Below, in pieces: positions 1 through 9,444 of a stretch of DNA of 64,000 bases. The stretch lies in NCBI GenBank assembly GCA_030532125.1, contig JAUNLU010000003.1, positions 90,491-154,490 of the forward strand, in the 5' to 3' direction. Position 1 is the stretch's first letter. Each line of letters begins with the position of its first letter. A model generated the notes under the pieces. The model worked only from the letters and a program-made list of their open reading frames with translations. It ran no database searches and was not told the DNA's origin. This DNA comes from Trueperella sp. (GTDB lineage: Bacteria > Actinomycetota > Actinomycetes > Actinomycetales > Actinomycetaceae). The translations under genes were made by a program, and so were the position numbers.

Positions 1-304
1 ACGCAATCTCGGTGATCTTAAGGCGGGTAAGTTTCTGACGGTGGCCCATACGCTTGCGGTAGCCAGTCTTGTTCTTGTACTTCACGATGCTGATCTTCGG
101 GCCGAGTTCGTCCTTAACGATCTCAGCGGTGACCTTGGCGGAAATACCATCGGCTGCAGTAGTAACGGTCTCACCATCGACGAGCATAATTGGCTCCAGC
201 TGTACCTTATCGCCAGCTTCGCCTTCCATCCTGTCCACAACGATGATGGATCCGACAGACACCTTTTCCTGGTGGCCGCCTGCTTTCACGATCGCGTAAA
301 CCAT
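1..304 (-). CDS. rplU: 50S ribosomal protein L21 (stop codon beyond window edge)
   Basis: The minus strand reads [15 protein letters not shown] and ends ...KITEIA, matching the whole length of bacterial L21, a large-subunit protein that binds 23S rRNA. Codon 101 (GCG) ends at base 2, and base 1 would be the T of the stop codon, so only the stop is missing. I chose the ATG at 304 because GAGATGAG lies just upstream. An in-frame ATG at 313 would add Met-Ser-Arg. The gene follows rne at a 148-base gap that holds several hairpins, an arrangement common in Actinobacteria, where rpmA normally comes next. Function is certain; the exact start is slightly open. Confidence 0.95.
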   Translation of the reverse strand, partial: MVYAIVKAGGHQEKVSVGSIIVVDRMEGEAGDKVQLEPIMLVDGETVTTAADGISAKVTAEIVKDELGPKISIVKYKNKTGYRKRMGHRQKLTRLKITEIA

Positions 305-313
305 TCTGCTCAT

Positions 314-452
314 CTCTATAGGTTAGATACACCTGCCGGTGTATACGGAAAATTTATTGCGCCAATTAGCGCGCCGACACCCCAGCTTACTGGGATCATG
401 CCGCTCGAACAAGTCTACAAATGGCGATTATCGCCACATCGAGAACTTGTCA
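314..452 (-). promoter_or_regulatory. Structured leader between rne and rplU
   Basis: Three short hairpins lie in the 148 bases between the rne stop and the rplU start. They are ATACACC/GGTGTAT with a 4-base loop (327-344), CCCAG/CTGGG with a 4-base loop (381-394), and the near-palindrome GGCGAT-T-ATCGCC (423-435). The first sits about 14 bases upstream of the rplU start region. This could be an rne 3' terminator or processing site, or an autoregulatory L21 leader. No run of T residues follows any hairpin, so a classical terminator is not supported. Confidence 0.35.
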
Positions 453-2699
453 CTACTTTTTCGGGAAAGTCATTATCGCCGAGCTAGCCGAGCTCTTGGG
501 CGTAATAGTGCCCGACGACGTCACTCGCCGCCGCGAACGCGACTCCTTCCCGTTTGCAGCCACTGCCTTTTCTTTTTCTTTCTTCGCCGACTTAAGTTTC
601 TTCGCTGCCTTTGGCTTTTCGGCCGGAGTGGTTTCTACTTGCTCCGCTACCGCCGCAGTTCCCTCAGCTTCGTCATGAGCGTGTGCAGCTGCAGCGGCAA
701 TATTCGCCAGTGCCGCCTTAACTTCCTCATGCTTGGCGTCGTCAACTATTGCTGCCGGCGCTGGCTGCTTCTTGCGAGGCGGATTATTGGGCTGCGATTT
801 ACCGTCGCTCTTTTCCACCGGGTCATGGTGGCTGATATATCCGCGCCCGTCACAGCATTCACATACGGTGGAGAACGCCTCTACTAGCCCCTGCCCTACC
901 CGCTTGCGGGTCATTTGGATTAAGCCCAGAGAGGTAACTTCGGCTACCTGGTGGCGAGTTCGGTCCCGTCCCAGGCATTCAATCAGCCGGCGCAATACCA
1001 ATTCGCGGTTAGCTTCCAACACCATATCGATAAAGTCAATAACAATAATGCCGCCAATATCGCGCAGCCGCAGCTGACGCACAACTTCCTCAGCAGCTTC
1101 TAAGTTATTGCGGGTAACCGTCTCTTCCAGCGTGCCGCCCGATCCGGTGAATTTACCGGTATTGACGTCAATCACGGTCATAGCTTCGGTGCGGTCAATC
1201 ACCAAAGAACCACCCGATGGCAAATAAACTTTGCGGTCAAATGCCTTTGCCAGCTGCTCATCTACTCGGTTTTCTTGGAAGATGTCCTTCTTGGACTCCC
1301 AATGTTCCAGCCGGTCAGCCAGCTCAGGCGAAACCTCTTCCACATACTGTGAAATCGTGTCCCACGAGTTTTCTCCCGCGATGACTAGCTTGGCAAAATC
1401 CTCGTTGAAGATATCGCGCACTACTCGCACGCCCAGTTCTGGTTCCCCTTTGAGTAGCGACGGCGCATTCTTGGAGCTCTTCGACTTAGCCGAAATATCT
1501 TTCCAAGACTTGCACAGCCGCTCTACATCCCCCGTGAGCTGTTCTTCAGTAGCACCTTCGGCAGCGGTGCGCACAATGACGCCGTGCTCCGGTGGCACGA
1601 TCTTCTTCAATACCTGCTTGAGTCGGGTGCGTTCTTTCTCTGGCAGCTTGCGCGAAATACCGATCATGGATCCGTCTGGAACTAGCACCAGATGACGACC
1701 AGCTAACGTAACCTGACCAGTCAACCGGGCGCCTTTATGCCCGATCGGGTCCTTAGTCACTTGAACTAATACCGGATCGCCAGAATGGAGCGCGTCTTCA
1801 ATTTTGCGCGGCTTGCCATTCATCCCGGCAGCTTCCCAATTCACTTCCCCGGCATAGAGCACCGCATTGCGCCCTTTACCGATATCGACAAATGCGGCCT
1901 CCATTGACGGCAACACATTTTGTACTCGCCCCAGGTAGACATTACCCACCATAGAAACTTGGGTATGCCGAGCAACGTAGTGTTCTACCAGCACGCCGTC
2001 TTCCAAAACTGCGATCTGGTTCAGCCCATCTCGCTCCCGGACCAGCATCTTGCGGTCCACAGATTCCCGCCGTGCCAAGTATTCGGATTCGCTGACGGTG
2101 TGCCGCCGCCGATTGGTATTGCGCCCTTCCCGCCGGCGGGCACGTTTGGCAGCGAGCCGAGTAGACCCTTTGGGTGCAGTTACGCCGTCTTCCGCTTCGC
2201 TAGTGCGTGACCGACGGCGACGCCGAACTTTCGGCTCTGCACTGGAGTCATCTTCCGTGCTGTCATCCAGTTTTTCAGGTTTTGATTTTTCCACTTTAGC
2301 GGCAGATTCGGCCTCGGCAGCGTCCTCAACTGCTGCGGAATCTTCGCTCGAGTTTTTATCTGCGCGGCGCCCACCCCGAGTTCCCCGGCGGCGTTTGCGG
2401 GCGCTGGGGCTAGCTTCCTCTGCTTCATTGCGCTCGGTTGCGTCCCGATCACTCTCCGGGTCACCAGCAGAACCAGTGGCGGAATCTGCCACCGAGTCAG
2501 CTCTTTCCTCATTTTTCCCCTCATTGCGGTTACGCCGCGACCGGCGCACCTGAGAGGTATCTGGCTCCTGGAATAGGAGCGTAGTCATTGGAGCTACTGG
2601 CATAGCCGGAACGGAAGTTGCTTCCGGTTCGCCCTCGCCCGCAGAAAAAACTAGTTCAGCTAGTTCAGCTTTTTGTTTTGTTTTGGCGCTATCTGCCAT
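453..2699 (-). CDS. rne: Ribonuclease E/G
   Basis: Endoribonuclease of the RNase E/G family, which starts mRNA decay and rRNA maturation in the cytoplasm. The 748-residue protein has a disordered, highly charged N-terminal extension (about 1-215, with runs of Arg), an S1 domain near 245-330, and the catalytic core. The metal-binding aspartates are visible in IDVNTG (Asp511) and VIDFIDM (Asp555), and the zinc-link motif CECC lies at 613-616. A basic, alanine-rich tail follows. Central catalytic domains flanked by disordered arms are the known actinobacterial layout. The ATG at 2699 has GGGGGA upstream. It probably precedes rplU in the same transcript. Confidence 0.93.
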   Translation of the reverse strand: MADSAKTKQKAELAELVFSAGEGEPEATSVPAMPVAPMTTLLFQEPDTSQVRRSRRNRNEGKNEERADSVADSATGSAGDPESDRDATERNEAEEASPSARKRRRGTRGGRRADKNSSEDSAAVEDAAEAESAAKVEKSKPEKLDDSTEDDSSAEPKVRRRRRSRTSEAEDGVTAPKGSTRLAAKRARRREGRNTNRRRHTVSESEYLARRESVDRKMLVRERDGLNQIAVLEDGVLVEHYVARHTQVSMVGNVYLGRVQNVLPSMEAAFVDIGKGRNAVLYAGEVNWEAAGMNGKPRKIEDALHSGDPVLVQVTKDPIGHKGARLTGQVTLAGRHLVLVPDGSMIGISRKLPEKERTRLKQVLKKIVPPEHGVIVRTAAEGATEEQLTGDVERLCKSWKDISAKSKSSKNAPSLLKGEPELGVRVVRDIFNEDFAKLVIAGENSWDTISQYVEEVSPELADRLEHWESKKDIFQENRVDEQLAKAFDRKVYLPSGGSLVIDRTEAMTVIDVNTGKFTGSGGTLEETVTRNNLEAAEEVVRQLRLRDIGGIIVIDFIDMVLEANRELVLRRLIECLGRDRTRHQVAEVTSLGLIQMTRKRVGQGLVEAFSTVCECCDGRGYISHHDPVEKSDGKSQPNNPPRKKQPAPAAIVDDAKHEEVKAALANIAAAAAHAHDEAEGTAAVAEQVETTPAEKPKAAKKLKSAKKEKEKAVAANGKESRSRRRVTSSGTITPKSSASSAIMTFPKK

Positions 2700-3123
2700 G
2701 GGTAATGTCCCCCTGTGGCTCAGCGTGCATCTTCGCCTGCCACGCCCTATTCGTTTTTAATAAAGTCTTTAAGTTATCGCCCGGGGCTGCCTGCTTATTG
2801 CTAAATGCTTTACACAACAGCGGCGCCGCCAGTGCGAAGTCGAGCAGATGCGTGCTCGAAATCTCTTATATTCTACACACTCGACCGCGGAAATAAGACA
2901 CCCGCGACGCAAAACACGTATTTAGCTGACACTAAATAGGACAAATGTCTCGCAACACACTGAAACAAGTGGATAATTGTCCAATAAATAGGCATTATTA
3001 CTACATAAGTTCTTGACATTGCGTCATAACGTTTTGCTATGCGCGGATGTGGTCCTAATGTCCTAGGTCGCATTACAGGAACTAAGCACAGGAAACTACC
3101 ACGATCGCTTGGAGGATGATCAA
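2700..3123. promoter_or_regulatory. Divergent control region of rne and cydABDC
   Basis: There is no convincing gene in these 424 bases. On the plus strand TTGACA (3013-3018) is followed after 17-19 bases by GCTATG/TATGCG, a plausible sigma-70-type promoter for cydA. An imperfect palindrome, GGATAATTGTCC (2971-2982), lies about 30 bases upstream of it and could be an operator for oxygen or redox control. No exact FNR, ResD or DevR consensus was recognised. The rne promoter should also lie in the left part, but I see no clear boxes there. Confidence 0.4.
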
Positions 3124-4623
3124 GTGGAAGTACTAGATCTCGCCAGGTGGCAGTTCGGTATTACAACGGTCTACCACTTTATTTTGGTTCCGTTGACTAT
3201 CGGTATTTCGCCACTTGTGGCAATCATGCAGACTAAATGGCTGCGCAGTGGAGACACCCGATGGCTACGACTATCGGAATTCTTTGGCAAGATTTTCATT
3301 ATCAACTTTGCCTTGGGTGTAGCCACCGGTATCGTCCAGGAATTCCAGTTCGGGATGAACTGGTCGGAATACTCCGTATACGTGGGCGATATTTTCGGCG
3401 CACCGCTGGCCTTTGAGGCTCTGCTCGCCTTCTTCCTAGAGTCCGTATTCATTGGGCTCTGGGTATTTGGGCGCGGCCGTATCTCTCCTAAGGCACACAC
3501 TGCGGCAATCTGGTTGGCTGCCCTCGGCACCAACATTTCCGCGCTGTTCATTTTGGCCGCTAACTCCTACATGCAAAACCCAGTAGGTTCGGTATTCAAC
3601 CCAGAAAAAGGTCGCGCTGAACTAGACGGAGTCGGTGGATTCTTAGAAGTAATCTTCTCCACCACCACGCTTTACACTCTGGCACACACCATCGCCGCTT
3701 CGCTGATGGTCGCTGGCGCCCTGATCTCCGGCGTCTCCGTGTGGTGGCTGGTACGCACTGTCAAACAGAACAACCTGGAAGAGGCAAAAGAATACTGGAA
3801 GCCTGCTGCCCGCTTTGGTTTCAAAGTGTTGGCCGGCGCTGGCATTCTGGTTATCGCCACTGGTCACTTCATGGGCCAGCACACCTACAATATCCAGCCC
3901 ACTAAGATGATCGCCGCAATGGGGATCGCAGAAGGTGGCGAGTCTCAAGAACTCGGCCTGATAATGACCAGCACCGAGCTTACTGAAGACTCCATCATCA
4001 AACTGCCAATCCCGGGTCTGGAATCTTTCATGGTGAACAACAACTTCTCCGGCAAAGATTCCTACATCAAGGGGCAAGATGACATCCAGGCTGAATTCAC
4101 CGCAGCATTTGCGGAAGAATACGGCACCGATGTCAACTACATGCCAAATCCATTTGTTGCTTTCTACTCGTTCCGGGTAATGATGGGACTAGGCTTCTTG
4201 TCTACCTTCCTGGGCTTCCTCGGCTTGTTCCTGCTGCGTAAGGGCAAGATGATTCAGTCCAACGGAGTGGCAAAGCTGTTCCTGTGGACTATCCCGCTGC
4301 CATTCCTGGCTGGTACTTCTGGCTGGATCCTCACCGAAATGGGCCGGCAACCGTGGGTGGTTTACCCGAACTTCCCAGATTCCACTGGGCTGGCACCGTC
4401 GGAAATGGTTAAGCTCCTTACCGAAACCGGTGTCTCTCAAAACGTGCTCAGCCTTGAAGTCCTGATCTCGATGATCGCCTTCACTGTGCTCTACGCGGTA
4501 CTAGGCATCATCTGGTTCCTACTAATCAAGCGTTACGCCAAGGAGGGCATCAATACGGAGTCGGTAATTAACACCGATCCTGCCTTCACTAGCGACGACG
4601 CCAAGCTCAGCTTCGCTTACTGA
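3124..4623 (+). CDS. cydA: Cytochrome bd ubiquinol/menaquinol oxidase subunit I
   Basis: Catalytic subunit of the high-affinity bd oxidase, which oxidises menaquinol and reduces oxygen to water in the cytoplasmic membrane. The frame is open from a TTG at 3109, but the GTG at 3124 fits better: GGAGG lies 8 bases upstream and the protein then begins MEVLDLARWQFG like other actinobacterial CydA. Visible marks are heme-ligand His18 in VYHF, the quinol-binding region around TELTEDS with a short Q-loop, and the conserved GWILTEMGRQPW. About nine membrane segments are expected in 499 residues. cydB follows 17 bases later. Confidence 0.96.
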   Translation: MEVLDLARWQFGITTVYHFILVPLTIGISPLVAIMQTKWLRSGDTRWLRLSEFFGKIFIINFALGVATGIVQEFQFGMNWSEYSVYVGDIFGAPLAFEALLAFFLESVFIGLWVFGRGRISPKAHTAAIWLAALGTNISALFILAANSYMQNPVGSVFNPEKGRAELDGVGGFLEVIFSTTTLYTLAHTIAASLMVAGALISGVSVWWLVRTVKQNNLEEAKEYWKPAARFGFKVLAGAGILVIATGHFMGQHTYNIQPTKMIAAMGIAEGGESQELGLIMTSTELTEDSIIKLPIPGLESFMVNNNFSGKDSYIKGQDDIQAEFTAAFAEEYGTDVNYMPNPFVAFYSFRVMMGLGFLSTFLGFLGLFLLRKGKMIQSNGVAKLFLWTIPLPFLAGTSGWILTEMGRQPWVVYPNFPDSTGLAPSEMVKLLTETGVSQNVLSLEVLISMIAFTVLYAVLGIIWFLLIKRYAKEGINTESVINTDPAFTSDDAKLSFAY

Positions 4624-4640
4624 GGAAAGGACTTTAGAAA

Positions 4641-5777
4641 ATGGATTTGTCATTCCTGCAAATTTTGTGGTTCATCCTCATCATCGTGCTGTGGATCGGC
4701 TATGTCACCCTGGAAGGTTTTGGCTTCGGGGTAGGCATGTTGCTGCCGATTCTGCCGAAGAACGAAAAAGAGCGTCGCTTGGCGCTAAATACCATCGGCC
4801 CCCACTGGGACGGCAACGAAGTATTCTTGCTGACCGCAGGTGGCGCTACATTTGCGGCGTTCCCGAACTGGTACGCCACTATGTTCTCCGGAATGTATGC
4901 CGCGCTAGTAGCTGTGCTACTGCTGCTGATCGTGCGTATCTCGGCGCTAGAGTGGCGCGGTAAACTCAACTCGGCGCGCTGGCGGCGCACCTGGGACACG
5001 CTACACACCGTCGTTGCCTGGTTGGCAGCCGTGGTGTGGGGCGTTGCTTTTGCCAATCTAGTACAGGGTATGGACATCAAGGTTGGCAGCTACGTCACTC
5101 CAGGTGGAGAATTTGTGGCAGTTCCGCCAGAAGCTGTTGAAGCTGGGCTAGCTGAAGGCGCACGGCACTACTTGACTGGCGGCTTCGTCTCCCTATTCAC
5201 GCCGTTCACCATCGTGGGTGGCGTAATGGTGGCGCTGCTGTTCTTGACGCACGGTGCGCTCTGGCTGTCGATTAAGACTCGCGGAGAATTCCACGACCGC
5301 GCCCAGGGCTACGCGCTAAAGCTGTCCGTGGCCTCCACCGTGGTTACCGCTGGTTGGGCACTGTGGGCACAGTTCGGTTACTCGCTGAACTGGTGGTCGC
5401 TGATCCCGCTAGCTATTGCGGCAATCTGCCTAGTAGCTGCGGTAGCGCTCATCTTCATCGGAAAAGACGTACCGGCGTTCTTCCTCCACTTCGCCGGTCT
5501 AGCTGGTGCAGTTGTCTTCATCTTCACCACGTTCTTCCCGAATGCGCTGAAGTCTTCCGCGGATCCGGCCTACAGCTTGACTCTAGTGCAAGCCTCGGCA
5601 ACCGCTCCTACGCACACCGTAATGTTGATTGCCGCCGCAATCTTCGTACCGATTGTGCTCATTTACCTGGGCTGGTCCTACTCCGTATTCGCCCGGCGGA
5701 TCAGCGTAGACAATCTCTCGGATCAGCCGGCAGGATTGCATCCTGACCAGATCCGGGAATTTGAAACCGTTAAGTAG
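4641..5777 (+). CDS. cydB: Cytochrome bd oxidase subunit II
   Basis: Second membrane subunit of the bd oxidase, pairing with CydA. It has 378 residues, the normal length, with many hydrophobic helices and the family N-terminal pattern LWFILIIVLWIGYVTLEGFG, followed by GPHWDGNEVFLL. GAGGAAAGG stands about 10 bases upstream of the ATG. The cydA and cydB genes are translationally close and certainly one transcript. A 122-base gap with a strong hairpin separates cydB from cydD. Confidence 0.96.
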   Translation: MDLSFLQILWFILIIVLWIGYVTLEGFGFGVGMLLPILPKNEKERRLALNTIGPHWDGNEVFLLTAGGATFAAFPNWYATMFSGMYAALVAVLLLLIVRISALEWRGKLNSARWRRTWDTLHTVVAWLAAVVWGVAFANLVQGMDIKVGSYVTPGGEFVAVPPEAVEAGLAEGARHYLTGGFVSLFTPFTIVGGVMVALLFLTHGALWLSIKTRGEFHDRAQGYALKLSVASTVVTAGWALWAQFGYSLNWWSLIPLAIAAICLVAAVALIFIGKDVPAFFLHFAGLAGAVVFIFTTFFPNALKSSADPAYSLTLVQASATAPTHTVMLIAAAIFVPIVLIYLGWSYSVFARRISVDNLSDQPAGLHPDQIREFETVK

Positions 5778-5807
5778 TCGGTTTCACTGCCCATAGGGCA
5801 TTGACTC

Positions 5808-5841
5808 GAGGGGTGTGGACGCAGTAGCGTTCACACCCCTC
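5808..5841 (+). terminator. Long hairpin between cydB and cydD
   Basis: GAGGGGTGTGGACG (5808-5821) pairs with CGTTCACACCCCTC (5828-5841), a 14-pair stem with one G-T pair and a 6-base loop. The bases after it are AACTCATTACC, so the T tract of an intrinsic terminator is lacking. It may partly terminate, or protect the 3' end of cydAB mRNA so that oxidase subunits outnumber the CydDC assembly transporter. Confidence 0.6.
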
Positions 5842-5899
5842 AACTCATTACCGATAACATAAGCTGAAGATCCAGATATAAGTTCAGTGAGGAGACCCG

Positions 5900-7666
5900 G
5901 TGAAACCGTTCGACGGTCGGCTACTGAAATATGCCAAAGCGACTAGGCGCTACATCATCTTCTTAGTCGCCCTCGGCGTGGTATCCGCTGTGCTAGTAGG
6001 AGTACAGATTCTGCTAATCTCGGGCGCCACCGCCCCAGTTTTTTACGGTCAAAAAACTCCTCGGCAAGTATTGCCTCTAGTTGCAGCTCTCGGCGTCGTC
6101 TTCCTAATGCGCACCCTACTTACCTACTTACAGGAAGCTTTTGGGCACCGGTCTGCCGTACACGTGATCACAGATCTGCGCACAAAAACTTTGCGCCATG
6201 CCGGAGAACTCGGCGATCGTTGGCTCGCTGGCAATACCTCTTCAGTAGTTACGCTGGCAACACGCGGCTTAGAGGATTTGGAAGACTACTACGTGAAGTT
6301 CTTGCCCAATCTCTTCTTATGCGTCACTGCTTCGCCACTGTTATTGATCCTGGTGGCCAGCCTGGACTGGATATCAGCACTGTTCATCATCGGATGCATC
6401 CCGTTAGTGCCAATTTTCATGATCTTGATTGGCAAAATGACATCCCGCTATGCCGCTCAACGGCTCACGGCAATGCAAAAGCTAGGCGCCCAGATGCTCG
6501 ATCTGCTGGCCGGGCTGAGCACCCTAAAAGCTCTGGGGCGGGAAAAGGGACCAGAAGGGCGCGTAGTAAAACTAGGTAAGGACTTCGCAGCCAAAACCAT
6601 GCAAACCCTATATGTGGCATTTCTGTCCGGAGCAGTGCTCGAATTTTTGACCACGTTGTCTACTGCAATAGTGGCAGTAAATATCGGTTTCCGGATGGTT
6701 GGTGGCGATGTACTGCTCTTCGAAGGCCTCGCCGTCATCATGCTCACCCCAGAAGTTTTTAAGCCACTGCGCGAAGTGGGCAGCCAATTCCACGCTTCCG
6801 CTAATGGCATCACCTCTGCCGGCAAAGCATTCGAGATTCTAGAGACGCCGCTAGCCCCCCACACCGGTGGCACTGCAGTGCCAGATCTAGACCGCGCCAC
6901 TATCGAATTTCGTGAGCTGAGCGTCTACGCCCCCGGTCGCGCCACAGTAGCTCCCCACCAGCTTTCCGGAACTATCAAACCCGGCGCAGTGACCGCTCTC
7001 TACGGTCCCTCTGGTGCCGGAAAATCCACTGCCATCAATGTGCTACTCGGTTTGCTGGCTGCAGATGAAGGCGCGGTAACTGTAGGGGGCATTTCAATTA
7101 CTGACTTAGACCGCGCAGCGTGGTGGGAACAAATATCTTGGGTTCCCCAACGCCCAGTTATTTTGCCCGGAACAGTACTAGAAAATATCGATAACCCGCA
7201 GGTATCTGCCGCAGAATTGGCTGCAGCCGCTGAATTAACCGGGTTTTCCGACGTCGTCGCGCAGCTCCCCCAAGGTTGGGATACTTTTATCGGGCAAGAC
7301 GGCGTTGGGATGTCACTCGGGCAACGGCAACGGCTAGCGCTAACCCGAGCCCTAGTGGCTCCTAAGAAAGTTGTGGTGCTGGATGAACCATCGGCGCATT
7401 TGGATGCGGTAGGCGAAAAATACGTAACAGATGTGGTGCAAGCACTGCGGGCCAGCGGGCACACAGTGATAGTTATTGCGCACCGCGCAGCCATCTTAGA
7501 AATAGCTGACCAGGTAATGGCAGTATCCAGCGGTTCCCGGGATATCAGCGCTGAGCTGGCTGCAGCGGCTGCCGAACGAGAGTCTGCACAGATTGCGGAC
7601 TGGCTGGAGTCACATACCACTGACTACGCCCTACCAGCTAGCTGGAAATCAGGAGGGAAACAATGA
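5900..7666 (+). CDS. cydD: CydDC ABC transporter, CydD subunit
   Basis: One half of the heterodimeric transmembrane-ATPase exporter CydDC, needed for bd oxidase assembly and reported to handle thiols and heme. The 588 residues give an N-terminal six-helix membrane domain (about 15-310), then an ATPase domain with Walker A GPSGAGKST, signature MSLGQRQRL and Walker B VVVLDEPSAHLD. The GTG start is preceded by GTGAGGAG. Its last 4 bases overlap cydC (ATGA), so the pair is coupled. The position after cydAB is the classic cyd operon. Confidence 0.93.
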   Translation: MKPFDGRLLKYAKATRRYIIFLVALGVVSAVLVGVQILLISGATAPVFYGQKTPRQVLPLVAALGVVFLMRTLLTYLQEAFGHRSAVHVITDLRTKTLRHAGELGDRWLAGNTSSVVTLATRGLEDLEDYYVKFLPNLFLCVTASPLLLILVASLDWISALFIIGCIPLVPIFMILIGKMTSRYAAQRLTAMQKLGAQMLDLLAGLSTLKALGREKGPEGRVVKLGKDFAAKTMQTLYVAFLSGAVLEFLTTLSTAIVAVNIGFRMVGGDVLLFEGLAVIMLTPEVFKPLREVGSQFHASANGITSAGKAFEILETPLAPHTGGTAVPDLDRATIEFRELSVYAPGRATVAPHQLSGTIKPGAVTALYGPSGAGKSTAINVLLGLLAADEGAVTVGGISITDLDRAAWWEQISWVPQRPVILPGTVLENIDNPQVSAAELAAAAELTGFSDVVAQLPQGWDTFIGQDGVGMSLGQRQRLALTRALVAPKKVVVLDEPSAHLDAVGEKYVTDVVQALRASGHTVIVIAHRAAILEIADQVMAVSSGSRDISAELAAAAAERESAQIADWLESHTTDYALPASWKSGGKQ

Positions 7667-9444
7667 GTCAAGTTTTCCCGAAAGAAGACCGCCAAGCACT
7701 GCGCCGGGCCATAAAATTGCTTGACTATGATCGGGCAAAATTCTGGTGGTCGGTGGCAGCTGGCACTGGCGCTATTGGCTCCGGAGTGGGACTGGGCGCC
7801 ACCTCTGCCTGGCTGATTGCCCGCGCCGCGCAACTTCCCTCCGTGCTAGAGCTGACTGTGGCCGCTACGGGCGTGCGCGCCTTCGGTATCGGCAAGGCCA
7901 TTTTCCGCTATTTAGAGCGCATTGCATCGCACTGGGTGGCACTGTATGGCATGGCAAATCTGCGCGCTTCGGTGTACCACTCCCTGGCACATTCCCCGGC
8001 TGACGTAGTCACTTCCATAAAACGCGGTGATCTACTTTCCCGCACCGGGGCCGACGTCGATGAAGTGGGCCAAGTGGTGGTGCGCTCTATGCTGCCTGCC
8101 GCAGTAGCTTTTTGGGTTTGCTTGATTTCTGTACTGATCGTAGGGCTACTGTCGCCGCTTATCGGGTTAGTGCTGGCGCTGTGTCTAGCAGTTTCTGCAG
8201 TAGTGGGGCCGTATTTTGCCATGCGCGGGGCCCGCATGGCTGAGCACGCCCAAGTAAAAAACCGTGCCCGGCTCAGTGCCACTGCACTGACGCTGTTGGA
8301 ATCTGCCGCCCAGCTGCGGGTAGCAGGGCGGTTAACCGATATGGAACAGGCACAGCAGGATATCGAAACTGAAATCCACCACAACCGCAATGCGGCCGCT
8401 AAACCCACCGCGGTTGCTACCGCATTGGACACCTTAATGCTTGGAGTTGCAGTAGTAGCAGCTCTGGTGATCGGAATTGCCCAGGTATCTGCCGGTACGC
8501 TCAACGGCATAGAGCTAGTGGTGTGTGTACTTACCCCACTATCTGCCTTTGAAGCTACCCAGCGCCTATCTGGTGCGGCAGTGCAGCTGGTGCGCTCTGG
8601 CAGTGCGGCCCGGCGGATTATGGAAATTTTAGATCGAGCTGCAGCAGCCGAGCTCCCCCCACACGATTCCCATACGCCGGACAATTCTGGGCTAATTGCC
8701 CGCGACCTAGTTATTGGTTGGCCCGGTGGCCCGGCGGTAGCTGGTCCGTTGAATCTGTCCGTCAAACCGGGGCAGAATTTAGCCATTGTAGGGCCATCGG
8801 GCATTGGGAAAACGACTTTACTGCTCACCTTATCGGGCATGTTGGAACCGCATAGCGGATCAGTGCAGCTCAATGGACGCGAAGTATCGCATCTCGCTCG
8901 CGAAGAAGTCAGCCAAGATTTGACGGTGACCGCGGAAGACGCCCATATCTTTGAAACTAGCGTGCTGGAAAATCTCCGGGTGGCACGCCCAGATCTCACC
9001 CCAGAACAAGCCACTGCCCTGCTGACTGAGGCTGGTCTAGGCGACTGGCTATCCCAGCTCCCCGAGGCAGTAGATACGATGTTGGGCACAGATGCCACTA
9101 CTATTTCGGGCGGAGAACGACGCCGACTGTTGCTAGCGCGGGCGCTAGCGGCCCCGGCACAATTTATGTTGCTAGACGAACCGGCAGAGCACCTAGACGC
9201 CGAAACTGCAGATACTCTCCTGCGTGATTTACTGCGAGCTGGCGGCGAAGATCGCGCCGTCATCCTAGTCACTCACCGCTTAGCACCCCTAGATGCGGCG
9301 GATGAAGTAGTTATGATCGACCTTCCCGCTAATTCGGCTCAGTTACCGAACCGCAATTCGCCTGCCCAGATAATCGCCCGTGGCACCCATGCTGAACTGC
9401 TGGCTAAGATGCCTACTTACCAGTGGTCTGCCGGGAGAGAATAA
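7663..9444 (+). CDS. cydC: CydDC ABC transporter, CydC subunit
   Basis: Partner of CydD. The 593-residue protein has an N-terminal membrane domain (about 20-310) and a C-terminal ATPase domain with Walker A GPSGIGKTT, signature ISGGERRRL and Walker B MLLDEPAEHLD. GGAGGGAAAC precedes the ATG, which overlaps the end of cydD. Its TAA shares one base with the ATG of the following sensor kinase gene (TAATG), so the kinase should be translated from the cyd message. Confidence 0.93.
   Translation: MSQVFPKEDRQALRRAIKLLDYDRAKFWWSVAAGTGAIGSGVGLGATSAWLIARAAQLPSVLELTVAATGVRAFGIGKAIFRYLERIASHWVALYGMANLRASVYHSLAHSPADVVTSIKRGDLLSRTGADVDEVGQVVVRSMLPAAVAFWVCLISVLIVGLLSPLIGLVLALCLAVSAVVGPYFAMRGARMAEHAQVKNRARLSATALTLLESAAQLRVAGRLTDMEQAQQDIETEIHHNRNAAAKPTAVATALDTLMLGVAVVAALVIGIAQVSAGTLNGIELVVCVLTPLSAFEATQRLSGAAVQLVRSGSAARRIMEILDRAAAAELPPHDSHTPDNSGLIARDLVIGWPGGPAVAGPLNLSVKPGQNLAIVGPSGIGKTTLLLTLSGMLEPHSGSVQLNGREVSHLAREEVSQDLTVTAEDAHIFETSVLENLRVARPDLTPEQATALLTEAGLGDWLSQLPEAVDTMLGTDATTISGGERRRLLLARALAAPAQFMLLDEPAEHLDAETADTLLRDLLRAGGEDRAVILVTHRLAPLDAADEVVMIDLPANSAQLPNRNSPAQIIARGTHAELLAKMPTYQWSAGRE

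Noticed and set aside
47-2210. Long plus-strand open frames opposite rplU and rne
   Set aside because: They mirror the codons of well-supported minus-strand genes and encode low-complexity, unrecognisable sequence.
2873-3073. A 66-residue minus-strand frame in the rne-cydA gap
   Set aside because: It crosses the likely cydA promoter, has no ribosome-binding site and no recognisable sequence.
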